Assembly (NCBI RefSeq): GCF_003515685.1
Contig: NZ_QWEG01000005.1
Span: forward strand, 124,001-188,000
Length of the DNA: 64,000 nt
Reading direction: 5' to 3'
Source: Neobacillus notoginsengisoli
GTDB taxonomy: Bacteria > Bacillota > Bacilli > Bacillales > Cytobacillaceae
The notes under the pieces are model-generated. The model searched no databases. It saw only the letters and a list, made by a program, of their open reading frames with translations, and was not told the origin of the DNA. This document shows, piece after piece, positions 16,554-24,307 of the stretch (within the stretch, counting starts at the first letter, position 1; every line of letters begins with the position of its first letter). Made by a program: the position numbers and the translations under genes.

Positions 16554-18536
16554 ATGTATTTATTCGCAAACGCAACAATCTATGTAGGTCTGGCGCTCGC
16601 AGTTTATTGTTTGCTTGCCACAACTTACGGGATTGTCGTAAAAAACCAGAGATTAATAAACAGCGGAAAAGGGGCCGCGATCGGGCTGTTTATCAGTACG
16701 AGCTTGGCCATGCTATCCTTACTCTATTTACTGGCAACTTCCCAATTTCAATATGAATATGTCAATGATTATACAAGCAGTGAACTTCCGGTCATTTATA
16801 AGCTTACTGCCCTCTGGGCGGGAAATGCGGGGTCACTTCTCTTGTGGACATTTTTCCTGACTTTATACATTGTAATGGTCGTGTTCACCAGGAAAATGAA
16901 GGGGAATCCAATGATTCCTTATATTCTGTCCATCCTGATGGCCAATGCAGTCTTTTTCTATCTCATACTGGGATTCGTAGCAAAGCCATTCACCTTGCTG
17001 CCAAATATCCCTCTTGAGGGGAAAGGGCTTAACCCGATGTTGCAGAACCCGGGAATGATTATTCACCCGGTCACACTTTATCTTGGCTATGTCGGCCTTG
17101 CAGTGCCTTTTGCATATGCCATGGCTGCGTTAATTCTCAAAAATATGGATGATTTCTGGATCAAGATGACAAGAAGATGGACCATTATCGCCTGGCTGTT
17201 TTTGAGTCTTGGAAATATTTTTGGAGGCCAGTGGGCTTATGTGGAGCTCGGCTGGGGCGGCTACTGGGCATGGGATCCTGTTGAAAACGCATCGTTTATG
17301 CCTTGGCTGACTGCAACAGCGTTCCTGCATTCGGTTATGATCCAGGAGCGAAAGAACATGCTGAAAGTCTGGAATGTTAGCTTAATCATTATCTCTTATG
17401 CTCTGACTTTATTCGGTACATTCCTTGTCAGAAGCGGAGTGTTGACTTCAGTCCATGCCTTTTCTAATTCAAATCTTGGATTATACTTCCTGATTTTCAT
17501 GGGAGTGGCTGTCATCGGCGCAATGTATATCTTGATGAGCCGCTACAACCTGATTAAACGCAGTGCGGGGGAATTCAACTCGTATGTTTCAAAAGAAAGC
17601 AGCTTTTTAATCAATAACCTTCTCCTCGTAGGTTCAGCTTTTGCAGTATTCTGGGGAACAATCTTCCCGTTAGTATCCGAAGCGGTAAGAGGAACGAAGG
17701 TAACAGTCGGAATTCCATTTTTTAATGCGGTACAGGCGCCAATCCTTTTATCAATGATGTTTGTGATGGCTGTTTGCCCGCTGCTCGCATGGCAAAGGTC
17801 AACAATTAAAAACCTGAAGAAAAACTTCCTTATTCCGGCAATTCTTTCTGTAGCCGCAATGGTTCTTATGGTAATCCTCGGAATTCAGAAGGCATGGGCG
17901 GTTATTGGAAACGGCGTGATCATCCTCCTTCTCATCACCCACTATCTTGAGTTTTATCGGGGAGTAAAAGCTAGAAGGAAGATGACCCGTGAAAATGTTT
18001 TTGTTGCCCTTTACAGATTGACGACGAAAAACCGCAGGCGCTATGGGGGCTATATCGTCCACCTTGGAATCGCTTTTATCGCGCTCGGCATTATCGGTTC
18101 ACAAAACTATGACCACGAAACAATGAAGACAGTGGAAATAGGCAGCTCCATTGAGATTGACGATTATCGCATTAACTATGACAAACTTGACCAAAAATCA
18201 GAAGGAGTCAATGACATCGTTTATGCTGATTTAACCGTTTTTAAAAATGGGAAAAGGCTGGGCAATTATGAAGTAGAAAAAGTTTTCTACGGAAACTGGG
18301 ATCAGCCTTCATCTGAAGTCGCCCTCGTTTCGAGTGTCAAGGAAGATCTCTATATCGTCCTGAGCGCCTGGGAGGATGACGGGCGGGCAACCTTTATTGT
18401 TAAAGTCATCCCAATGATTTCATGGATGTGGTTCGGCTCATTCCTAATCGTTGTCGGTTCCATTTTCGCCGTCTGGAATGGAAGATTCCAAAATGTTACC
18501 CCAAGATACACTGGCGCGTCCAGGGAGGTTGTGTAG
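16554..18536 (+). CDS. ccmF: cytochrome c haem lyase subunit CcmF
   Basis: Polytopic membrane protein of 660 residues that ligates haem from CcmE to apocytochrome. The tryptophan-rich WWD-type motif WGGYWAWDPVENASF lies near residues 232-246, in the external haem-binding loop. About 14-15 hydrophobic segments are spread over the length, and a larger external domain lies near the C-terminus (residues about 520-620). Length is typical of CcmF (about 650), longer than System II ResC. ATG 16554 follows GAAGGTGAC. It runs straight into ccmH. Confidence 0.95.
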   Translation: MYLFANATIYVGLALAVYCLLATTYGIVVKNQRLINSGKGAAIGLFISTSLAMLSLLYLLATSQFQYEYVNDYTSSELPVIYKLTALWAGNAGSLLLWTFFLTLYIVMVVFTRKMKGNPMIPYILSILMANAVFFYLILGFVAKPFTLLPNIPLEGKGLNPMLQNPGMIIHPVTLYLGYVGLAVPFAYAMAALILKNMDDFWIKMTRRWTIIAWLFLSLGNIFGGQWAYVELGWGGYWAWDPVENASFMPWLTATAFLHSVMIQERKNMLKVWNVSLIIISYALTLFGTFLVRSGVLTSVHAFSNSNLGLYFLIFMGVAVIGAMYILMSRYNLIKRSAGEFNSYVSKESSFLINNLLLVGSAFAVFWGTIFPLVSEAVRGTKVTVGIPFFNAVQAPILLSMMFVMAVCPLLAWQRSTIKNLKKNFLIPAILSVAAMVLMVILGIQKAWAVIGNGVIILLLITHYLEFYRGVKARRKMTRENVFVALYRLTTKNRRRYGGYIVHLGIAFIALGIIGSQNYDHETMKTVEIGSSIEIDDYRINYDKLDQKSEGVNDIVYADLTVFKNGKRLGNYEVEKVFYGNWDQPSSEVALVSSVKEDLYIVLSAWEDDGRATFIVKVIPMISWMWFGSFLIVVGSIFAVWNGRFQNVTPRYTGASREVV

Positions 18537-18537
18537 C

Positions 18538-19041
18538 ATGTGGAAAAAAATCTATGCGGGTCTGCTGATTTTCCTGGTTGTGTTCCAAGGATCGCTGGCT
18601 CAAGTGCAGGCAAAGCAATTTGATTATAAATCAAAGGAATTCAAAGCGGTTGCTTCACAGTTTTCCTGTACATGCGGATGTGGACAGGACCATTATGAAT
18701 GCGACCCGAACACATGCAACCTGACGGTGGAATTTAAAAAAGACCTTGTTGATATGATGAATAAAGGCATGGATAAAGACGAAATCCGTAAATACTACAT
18801 TGGCATTTACGGAGAGGAAATTCTTACAGCCCCTGAAAAAGAAGGCTTTAGCCTGACAGCCTGGATCCTTCCATTTGTCGCACTTGGAGGAGCTGGAACA
18901 GCACTTTTCTTCGTCATCCGGAAATGGGTGAAAAAGAAAGGGACAGAGGCTGTGCCTCTAGATGAGTTAACAGGGCAGGATGAAGTGGAGAATGAAATCC
19001 TTTCTTCAATCATTGATGAGGAACGAAAAAAGTATCTTTAG
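18538..19041 (+). CDS. ccmH: CcmH-family thiol protein with atypical Cys motif
   Basis: Protein of 167 residues. Signal peptide (LLIFLVVFQGSLAQVQA), CcmH-type three-helix domain, membrane segment (LTAWILPFVALGGAGTALFFVI), short cytoplasmic tail. Standard CcmH has RCxxCxxQ; here it is FSCTCGCGQDHYECDPNTC, with five Cys. The rest (VEFKKDLVDMMNKGMDKDEIRKYYIGIYGEEIL) fits CcmH well. It should reduce the apocytochrome haem-binding thiols together with CcmG. ATG 18538 follows GGGAGG and starts 1 nt after the ccmF stop. The Cys cluster could also bind a metal. Confidence 0.85.
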   Translation: MWKKIYAGLLIFLVVFQGSLAQVQAKQFDYKSKEFKAVASQFSCTCGCGQDHYECDPNTCNLTVEFKKDLVDMMNKGMDKDEIRKYYIGIYGEEILTAPEKEGFSLTAWILPFVALGGAGTALFFVIRKWVKKKGTEAVPLDELTGQDEVENEILSSIIDEERKKYL

Positions 19042-19053
19042 GATGTGAACATA

Positions 19054-19425
19054 ATGGAAGGCATTTCAATCATCTCAATACTGCTGACTGCTGTGCTGGT
19101 CCTTGGCTGTCTTTACCTGGTGCTTATGCCATTGTTCAAGGAAGAATCCTTCCTTGACCATACAAAGAAAAGCCAGACCAATGCAGGCACAAAAGAGGCT
19201 TTGTTGACCACCCTGAATGAAATTGAATTTGAATATAAGATGGATAAGATGTCCGAAAGCGACTTTAGGCAATTGAAGAAGCAATACGAGACACAAGTCG
19301 CGAAAATTATGCGCGACGAGGAAGAAGCCGGAAGCAAGAAAATTGATGATGAGCTAATGGCTGAAGTGGAACGCGAAATTGAAGCCTCTTTAAAACAAAA
19401 GAGGAAAAAGGGGGAAGGACAGTGA
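19054..19425 (+). CDS. CcmI-like N-terminal membrane protein
   Basis: Protein of 123 residues: one membrane segment (IISILLTAVLVLGCLYLVLMPLF), then a charged helical cytoplasmic region with ALLTTLNEIEFEYKMDKMSE, the pattern of the CcmI membrane-proximal domain. The C-terminal TPR domain that binds apocytochrome in proteobacterial CcmI is absent. ATG 19054 follows AGGATGTG; GTG 19045 is an alternative. Its end overlaps the next gene by 4 nt. The neighbours 15000-16058 and 19422-20414 may supply the missing external function (inference). Confidence 0.72.
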   Translation: MEGISIISILLTAVLVLGCLYLVLMPLFKEESFLDHTKKSQTNAGTKEALLTTLNEIEFEYKMDKMSESDFRQLKKQYETQVAKIMRDEEEAGSKKIDDELMAEVEREIEASLKQKRKKGEGQ

Positions 19426-20414
19426 TTAAAAAAGTCACCGTTTTTCTCTTCGGACTTCTGCTGCTGGCCCCATCCGGAGGGGTCTTAGCAGCAGAACCGA
19501 AAATCACAATAGATATGCACTATTTAGTCGTCAGCCCCGCAGAAGATGGTTCCACCAATATGATGAACATGGTGAATTACACGAATCTGGACTCCGCTGA
19601 ATTTAAAGGGGAAGGAGCCGGCGAGGCTGTCCTTACCGTCACATTGCCTGAAGGAAGCACTGGACTTAATTTTCTTGACGGGAAGATTGCTTCCAAGCAG
19701 ACAGATAAGGGTTTTATGACAACCGATCCGATTCCAGCCAACCAAACGATCGTCCTTCCATACAGCTACCGGATGCCGGCTGGAAAGGATATCAATCTTT
19801 CGTTTGATTATCCAGTCCAAATGATGCAGGTTCTTGTTCCGGAAGGGATGGGCAGCATTGAATTTAAAGGTGCAAATGCCACCAACCAGGGGCTTTTCAA
19901 TTTTGAAGACCAAAAGTATGTAGGCTACAGTCTCGAAGGCATTCCCGCCAATGAACCGATCACCATGGTTTATAACAAGGATATCCAGCCTAGTTCAGGA
20001 GAAATGCAGCAGGCGGGCGCTGGTTCACCAGGCGGAGAAAGCACAGTTACGCGGCAATCGCCGGCTTTTCACAATCCCGGCCACTTGCGTATGTGGTATC
20101 AGTCACCGCTTAAAAGCTTTGATCCCCATATCCTGATGATTGTACTTGGTGCTATTTTGATCGCGGGAATCTCCTATTTCTCCTATTTCAGGATAAAAAA
20201 TAGGGCAGAAGCTGAAAAACTTGAAAATGATTCGGAAGAAAAAGCATTTAAGCTTCTTATGGCAAAACAAAATACCATTATGGACAAAATTATTGAATTG
20301 GAAGAAACGTATGGAAATGGGTTGCTTTCCGAGGATGAATATAATGCCAAAATTGAAGCCTATAAGCAGCATTTAGTTAAAGTTAAGCTGGGACTTAAGA
20401 GATTTGTAGAGTAA
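19422..20414 (+). CDS. unrecognised membrane-anchored protein in ccm operon
   Basis: Protein of 330 residues from GTG 19422, preceded by GGGGAAGGA and overlapping the CcmI-like gene. A signal peptide ends near GGVLAA (residue 24). A beta-rich external domain covers about residues 25-190, followed by a Gly/Ser linker with a His/Pro patch (FHNPGHLRMW), one membrane segment (PHILMIVLGAILIAGISYFSYF) and a helical cytoplasmic tail (IIELEETYGNGLLSEDEY). Topology and tail match the first gene of the operon. I do not recognise the external fold. A role as substitute for the CcmI chaperone domain is inferred from position only. Confidence 0.75.
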   Translation: MIKKVTVFLFGLLLLAPSGGVLAAEPKITIDMHYLVVSPAEDGSTNMMNMVNYTNLDSAEFKGEGAGEAVLTVTLPEGSTGLNFLDGKIASKQTDKGFMTTDPIPANQTIVLPYSYRMPAGKDINLSFDYPVQMMQVLVPEGMGSIEFKGANATNQGLFNFEDQKYVGYSLEGIPANEPITMVYNKDIQPSSGEMQQAGAGSPGGESTVTRQSPAFHNPGHLRMWYQSPLKSFDPHILMIVLGAILIAGISYFSYFRIKNRAEAEKLENDSEEKAFKLLMAKQNTIMDKIIELEETYGNGLLSEDEYNAKIEAYKQHLVKVKLGLKRFVE

Positions 20415-20437
20415 CAGCCGAGTGGGAGGGTCTCTAA

Positions 20438-21142
20438 GTGATTGACATAAAAAAGCTGACAAAACAGGCAGACGACAAAAGGATCCTAAGGGGGATCGAC
20501 CTCTCCATTAAAAAAGGGGAAACAGTCGGCATACTTGGCCCGAATGGAGCCGGGAAAAGCACACTTTTAAAAGTGATTGCAACCTTGATTAAGCCCTCTG
20601 GCGGGCAGGTAACGATAGGCGGATATGATTTGAAAAAAGATCAAGCTGAAATCAAGAAGCTGTTTGGTTATCTCCCCCACTCAAGCTTGCTCTATGACCA
20701 CTATTCTCCCCTTGAAAACCTTGTTTTCTTCGGAAATCTTTACGGGGTAAAAAACGCAAGGGCGCGGGCGATTGAACTTGTGAAAGAAGTAGGACTGTCC
20801 TTTTTCTTAAATGAACCGGTAAAAAATTTTTCGCGTGGGATGGTACAAAGGATTGCCATCGCGAGAGCGATTGTCCATGAGCCGGAACTTCTCCTCCTTG
20901 ACGAGCCACACACAGGGCTGGATCAGGGCGCCATCACGATCTTAAACACCGTCATCCTCAGAATGAAGGAGAAGGGGGTAACCACCCTCATGGTTACCCA
21001 TGATTTTCAACAGGCTGCAGAGATTTGCGACAGAATCATCATCGTAAAGAATGGAAAAATAGCCGATGATTTTGTGTTAGTGGATAAAAAAGTCAGTACG
21101 TTAAATAAAAAATATCTTTATCAGGTGGAGGGAGTTTCATGA
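20438..21142 (+). CDS. ccmA: ABC transporter ATPase CcmA
   Basis: ATPase of the CcmABCD complex that releases holo-CcmE. It has 234 residues: Walker A GPNGAGKST (near residue 35), signature NFSRGMVQR (near 130), Walker B LLLLDEPHTGLD (near 150) and switch His in VTHDF. GTG 20438 follows GGGAGGG. Its last codons overlap ccmB, indicating coupling. The name is assigned from the operon context; by sequence alone it is a generic ABC-2 ATPase. Confidence 0.9.
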   Translation: MIDIKKLTKQADDKRILRGIDLSIKKGETVGILGPNGAGKSTLLKVIATLIKPSGGQVTIGGYDLKKDQAEIKKLFGYLPHSSLLYDHYSPLENLVFFGNLYGVKNARARAIELVKEVGLSFFLNEPVKNFSRGMVQRIAIARAIVHEPELLLLDEPHTGLDQGAITILNTVILRMKEKGVTTLMVTHDFQQAAEICDRIIIVKNGKIADDFVLVDKKVSTLNKKYLYQVEGVS

Positions 21143-21819
21143 ATATTTTAAAACCTGCCCTCCTGCTTGCATCAAAAGATTTGAAGTCCGAGTTAAAGAC
21201 AAAGCAAGTCCTGGCGACCATGCTCATCTTCGCTGGACTAGTCATTCTGATTTTCAGTATTGCCTTTGACCCTCAAAACAATCTGACCAAGGCGGTTGTA
21301 CCAGGAGTTATTTGGGTCATCATCGTCTTTTCAGGGATCCTTGGCCTGAACCGCTCGTTCATTTCGGAACAGAGAAATGACGCCATTCAGGGGCTTTTGA
21401 TCGCACCAATGGACGCATCAAGCATTTACCTTGGCAAACTGATGGCAAATTTGGCAATGATGCTGATCGTTGAAATCATTGCCCTGCCGTTTTTATTCCT
21501 GTTATTTGATTTCAAGTATATGGGCAGCTTTCCGTACTTCGTTCTAGTCCTATTTATTGGGAGCTTTGGGTTTATCGCTACAGGAACCTTCCTGGCAGCA
21601 CTGGCAGCAAACTCAAGGAGCAGTGAAATGCTGTTGCCGCTTCTTCTGTTTCCGATTACGAGCCCCATATTAATCGGAGGAGTCCAGGCTACTAAGATTA
21701 TCTTGACGAATATAGAGAAACTGCCAACTGCCATTGCCTGGATGCAGCTGATCGCTGCTTACGATGTGATCTTCTTCGTCCTTTGCTTTTTGCTAATAGA
21801 ATATGTGTTGGAGGTATAG
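21139..21819 (+). CDS. ccmB: haem exporter permease subunit CcmB
   Basis: Membrane protein of 226 residues with six hydrophobic segments and the CcmB hallmark SKDLKSELKTK near the start. ERxxDAIQGLLIAPMDASSIYLGK near residue 75 is also typical (seen here as EQRNDAIQGLLIAP). Forms the transmembrane part of CcmA2B with CcmC and CcmD. ATG 21139 overlaps ccmA by 4 nt; RBS GGAGGGAG lies within ccmA. Confidence 0.92.
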   Translation: MNILKPALLLASKDLKSELKTKQVLATMLIFAGLVILIFSIAFDPQNNLTKAVVPGVIWVIIVFSGILGLNRSFISEQRNDAIQGLLIAPMDASSIYLGKLMANLAMMLIVEIIALPFLFLLFDFKYMGSFPYFVLVLFIGSFGFIATGTFLAALAANSRSSEMLLPLLLFPITSPILIGGVQATKIILTNIEKLPTAIAWMQLIAAYDVIFFVLCFLLIEYVLEV

Positions 21820-21822
21820 GAG

Positions 21823-22584
21823 ATGAGTGTAAATCTCGAGAAACAACATGCAGCACTCAGCGAGGCCAGCCCGAAAGCTTTTGGAAAGCCTGTTATACAC
21901 AAGCTTTTGTTCGGTGCCACGGTTGTGTCTGTACTAGCTGCAATTTATCTGATTTTTATTTATGCCAAGGTTGAAATAACGATGGGAGCAGTACAGAAGA
22001 TTTTCTATATTCATGTTGCCTCAGCCTGGACAGGATTCCTCGCATTTTTTGTAACATTTGTTTTCAGTGTGCTGTTCTTAATCAAACGGAAGCGCATTTT
22101 TGATACGGTTGCCTTTGTATCAGCTGAAATCGGCGTTGTCTTTACCACGATCGTTTTGACCACCGGTCCCATTTGGGCAAAATCTTCCTGGAATACATGG
22201 TGGGCATGGGAACCTCGCCTGACAACGACTCTGATTCTTTGGTTTGTGTATATGGCTTACATTATGATTCACCAAATGGATGGTGTCTGGGAGAAAAAAG
22301 CACGGCTTGCGGCTGTATTCGGAATTATCGGCTTTGCGGATGTCCCAATTGTTTGGTTCGCAATTCGCTGGTGGAATTCGAAGTTTCATCCCATCGTTTT
22401 TGGTGAAGGCCCGTCTCAAAAAGGCGGAGGAATTGACGGAACAATGCTGGTAGCTCTTCTAGCGACTATTGTAGCACTCACTTTCTTCTATGCTTATTTG
22501 CTGAACAAGGGCGTCACTTTGCAAAATATGAAAATTAAAGTTGCCAAGTATAAAGAGAAATTAAGAGAATCTATCGAAAATTAG
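21823..22584 (+). CDS. ccmC: haem-handling protein CcmC
   Basis: Protein of 253 residues that loads haem onto CcmE. The WWD motif SSWNTWWAWEPRLTTTLIL lies near residue 125. The family usually has WDARLT, so the Glu-Pro here is a small deviation. Six membrane segments are predicted, with external His candidates in FYIHVASAW and WWNSKFHPI. ATG 21823 follows GGAGG 3 nt after ccmB. Long hydrophilic N-terminus (about 25 residues). Confidence 0.93.
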   Translation: MSVNLEKQHAALSEASPKAFGKPVIHKLLFGATVVSVLAAIYLIFIYAKVEITMGAVQKIFYIHVASAWTGFLAFFVTFVFSVLFLIKRKRIFDTVAFVSAEIGVVFTTIVLTTGPIWAKSSWNTWWAWEPRLTTTLILWFVYMAYIMIHQMDGVWEKKARLAAVFGIIGFADVPIVWFAIRWWNSKFHPIVFGEGPSQKGGGIDGTMLVALLATIVALTFFYAYLLNKGVTLQNMKIKVAKYKEKLRESIEN

Positions 22585-22596
22585 GAGGACACTAAC

Positions 22597-22722
22597 ATGA
22601 CATACATGTATGCTGCATATTCAGTTGCTTGGATCATTATCTTTGGATATCTAGTGGTTTTAGGAAAACGGCAGAGCACATTGAAAAAAGAAATTGAATT
22701 TTTGAAGCTTCATGATAAATAG
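22597..22722 (+). CDS. ccmD: small membrane protein CcmD
   Basis: A 41-residue gene. ATG 22597 follows AGGAGG at good spacing. The protein has the CcmD pattern: YAAYSVAW at the N-terminus, one hydrophobic helix (IIIFGYLVVL), then basic GKRQSTLKKEIEFLK. CcmD stabilises CcmC-CcmE and helps release holo-CcmE. Position directly after ccmC is the usual one. Confidence 0.85.
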   Translation: MTYMYAAYSVAWIIIFGYLVVLGKRQSTLKKEIEFLKLHDK

Positions 22723-22730
22723 ATTGACCG

Positions 22731-22758
22731 GCAGGGTCCGCTAAAACCCGGGCCCTGC
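22731..22758 (+). other. intercistronic hairpin between ccmD and ccmG
   Basis: GCAGGGTCC and GGGCCCTGC form a 9-bp stem (one G-U pair) without a T run. It may protect or process mRNA between ccmD and ccmG; it is not a canonical terminator. Confidence 0.5.
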
Positions 22759-22824
22759 ACCAGTTGGTGTAAGAATGCGTTCTTCGCCCGATTGCGCCAG
22801 CATTTTGTAACAGGAGGAAAAGCC

Positions 22825-23403
22825 ATGAAGCAGGAAGACTTAAAGGCAATAATGGAAGAACCTCAGGTGGAAGAAAAAGCAAAACCTTCTTCAATGAATA
22901 ATAAGATTATGAAGCTGACAGTGCTTCTATTGGTTGTCGGGATGTTTGGTTATTTTTATTTCAATATGGCCAACAAGGCTGATATACCAAGGGTGGGTGA
23001 TCCGGCTCCGGATTTCGAACTTGAAAATCTGGATGGAGAAATGGAAAGGCTTTCGGACTATAAGGGGCAGGTTATTTTCTTGAACTATTTTGCCACTTGG
23101 TGTGTCCCTTGTGTTGATGAGGCCCCAGAGCTTGAAGCTTTCGAGAAGGAATATGGCGATCAGTATAAACTGCTGATCATTGACAGGGGGGAAACCCGGG
23201 AGCGGGTGAAAAAGTTTACTGAGAAACATGACGTGGGTTCTTCAACTTACTTGTTTGATTACAATTCAAAAGTTTCAAAGATGTACGGCGTCCTTAAACA
23301 GCCTGAATCGTTCGTTATTGACAAAGAAGGTGTCATTCGGGAATACATTCAGGGCCCAGTAACAAAAATGGAATTGTATAATTTCGTCAGTAAGTATGAT
23401 TAA
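22825..23403 (+). CDS. ccmG: membrane-anchored thiol-disulfide oxidoreductase, CcmG/ResA type
   Basis: Protein of 192 residues that reduces apocytochrome or CcmH disulfides outside the membrane. It has a cytoplasmic acidic N-terminus (about 25 residues), an anchor (IMKLTVLLLVVGMFGYFYF) and a thioredoxin fold with active site WCVPC near residue 102 and cis-Pro in KQPESFVID. ATG 22825 follows AGGAGG. By sequence it could equally be called ResA; the operon position supports CcmG. Last gene before a strong terminator. Confidence 0.88.
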   Translation: MKQEDLKAIMEEPQVEEKAKPSSMNNKIMKLTVLLLVVGMFGYFYFNMANKADIPRVGDPAPDFELENLDGEMERLSDYKGQVIFLNYFATWCVPCVDEAPELEAFEKEYGDQYKLLIIDRGETRERVKKFTEKHDVGSSTYLFDYNSKVSKMYGVLKQPESFVIDKEGVIREYIQGPVTKMELYNFVSKYD

Positions 23404-23438
23404 AAAGGATTAAGCTCCCCGGGGCTTAATCCTTTTTT
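23402..23438 (+). terminator. intrinsic terminator of the ccm operon
   Basis: AAAAGGATTAAGC and GCTTAATCCTTTT form a 13-bp stem with a T run. Confidence 0.9.
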
Positions 23439-23443
23439 GTATT

Positions 23444-24133
23444 TCAGTCTAGTCTTTTTAGTGAGGCACTGGAACCGTCCCCGTGCTTCAATACCCCGTA
23501 CTTGGCGGTGATGGTGGCTTCGATGAAGAGTTGGCCGGGTTGGATGGGGGTGGTTGAGATTCCTTTTACCATGGGTGTGTGGAATTCATGGAATGGCTGT
23601 GGCTGTTCGGGTCCTTCAATGATGGTGAGCGGCACTGGGTTTAGTTTTACTCCTATTGCTGTGCTAATGGTTGAAGCTTTTTGGTATGCGTTTTTCACGG
23701 CAAGGGTTAAAGCCTGATTGTAAAGGGCATCCCTGTTACTTGAGGTAAAATGGATATCCGATACAAAGTTTGCTCCGTTTTGGACCGCTGTGTCGATTTT
23801 CGTGCCCACCTTCTGCAGATCTGTAATCTTTGTTTGGAATAAATGAGTGACTTTATAACCGCGAAAGAGTTGGGCTCCCTCCTTAAAGTCATACACTGAT
23901 TCTACCCGGTAATCGGATGTTCTTATATTCTCCGGGGTTATGCCTGTCCCTAGCATTGCCTGAACCAGCCTCTCAGCATCCCTTGCATTCTGCTGCTGGG
24001 CACTTACCAAATCCTTTTGTTCTGTTGTCACCCCGACGATGACTGTTGCAGTATCCGGTTTTGCCGCGACAGTCCCTTCTCCTTTTACACTAATCACGTT
24101 TACTTCCTGTGTGCCATCCCTCCCAAATGCCAT
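23444..24133 (-). CDS. SIMPL domain (DUF541) protein
   Basis: Protein of 229 residues. The SIMPL fold is shown by ISVKGEGTVAAKPDTATV at residues 14-31, DYRVESVYDF, and NPVPLTIIEGP in the second half. No signal peptide, so cytoplasmic as annotated. Family function is poorly defined. The last 17 residues come from sequence reading CACGGGGACGGTTCC, a motif that looks like part of a dispersed element, so the C-terminus may be derived. It is convergent with ccmG and separates the accessory block from spoIIIA. Confidence 0.82.
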   Translation of the reverse strand: MAFGRDGTQEVNVISVKGEGTVAAKPDTATVIVGVTTEQKDLVSAQQQNARDAERLVQAMLGTGITPENIRTSDYRVESVYDFKEGAQLFRGYKVTHLFQTKITDLQKVGTKIDTAVQNGANFVSDIHFTSSNRDALYNQALTLAVKNAYQKASTISTAIGVKLNPVPLTIIEGPEQPQPFHEFHTPMVKGISTTPIQPGQLFIEATITAKYGVLKHGDGSSASLKRLD

Positions 24134-24243
24134 ACCCTTTCAATCCTTTCACTATATGAGTTTAACTCCTACTAAAAATGTACTTTTAACATCATGAAAA
24201 AATAACTACCTGCCTCTATTCTACCTGATTGGCAGGAAACCAG

Positions 24244-24271
24244 TCATATTGGGCCTGTACAGGCATACATT
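24244..24271 (+). promoter_or_regulatory. sigma-E promoter of the spoIIIA operon
   Basis: TCATATT at 24244-24250 and CATACATT at 24264-24271, 13 bp apart, match the mother-cell sigma-E consensus (KMATATT, CATACAHT) at every defined position. It lies 36 bp before spoIIIAA, where sigma-E control is known in B. subtilis. Confidence 0.8.
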
Positions 24272-24307
24272 TTAACAATGGAGAAAGCTTTAAAGAGGAG
24301 GTTGCCA

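Noticed and set aside
12682-24133. System II (ResBC) cytochrome c maturation
   Set aside because: CcmE, CcmA, CcmB and CcmD are present and no ResB-like protein occurs; only the thioredoxin resembles ResA.
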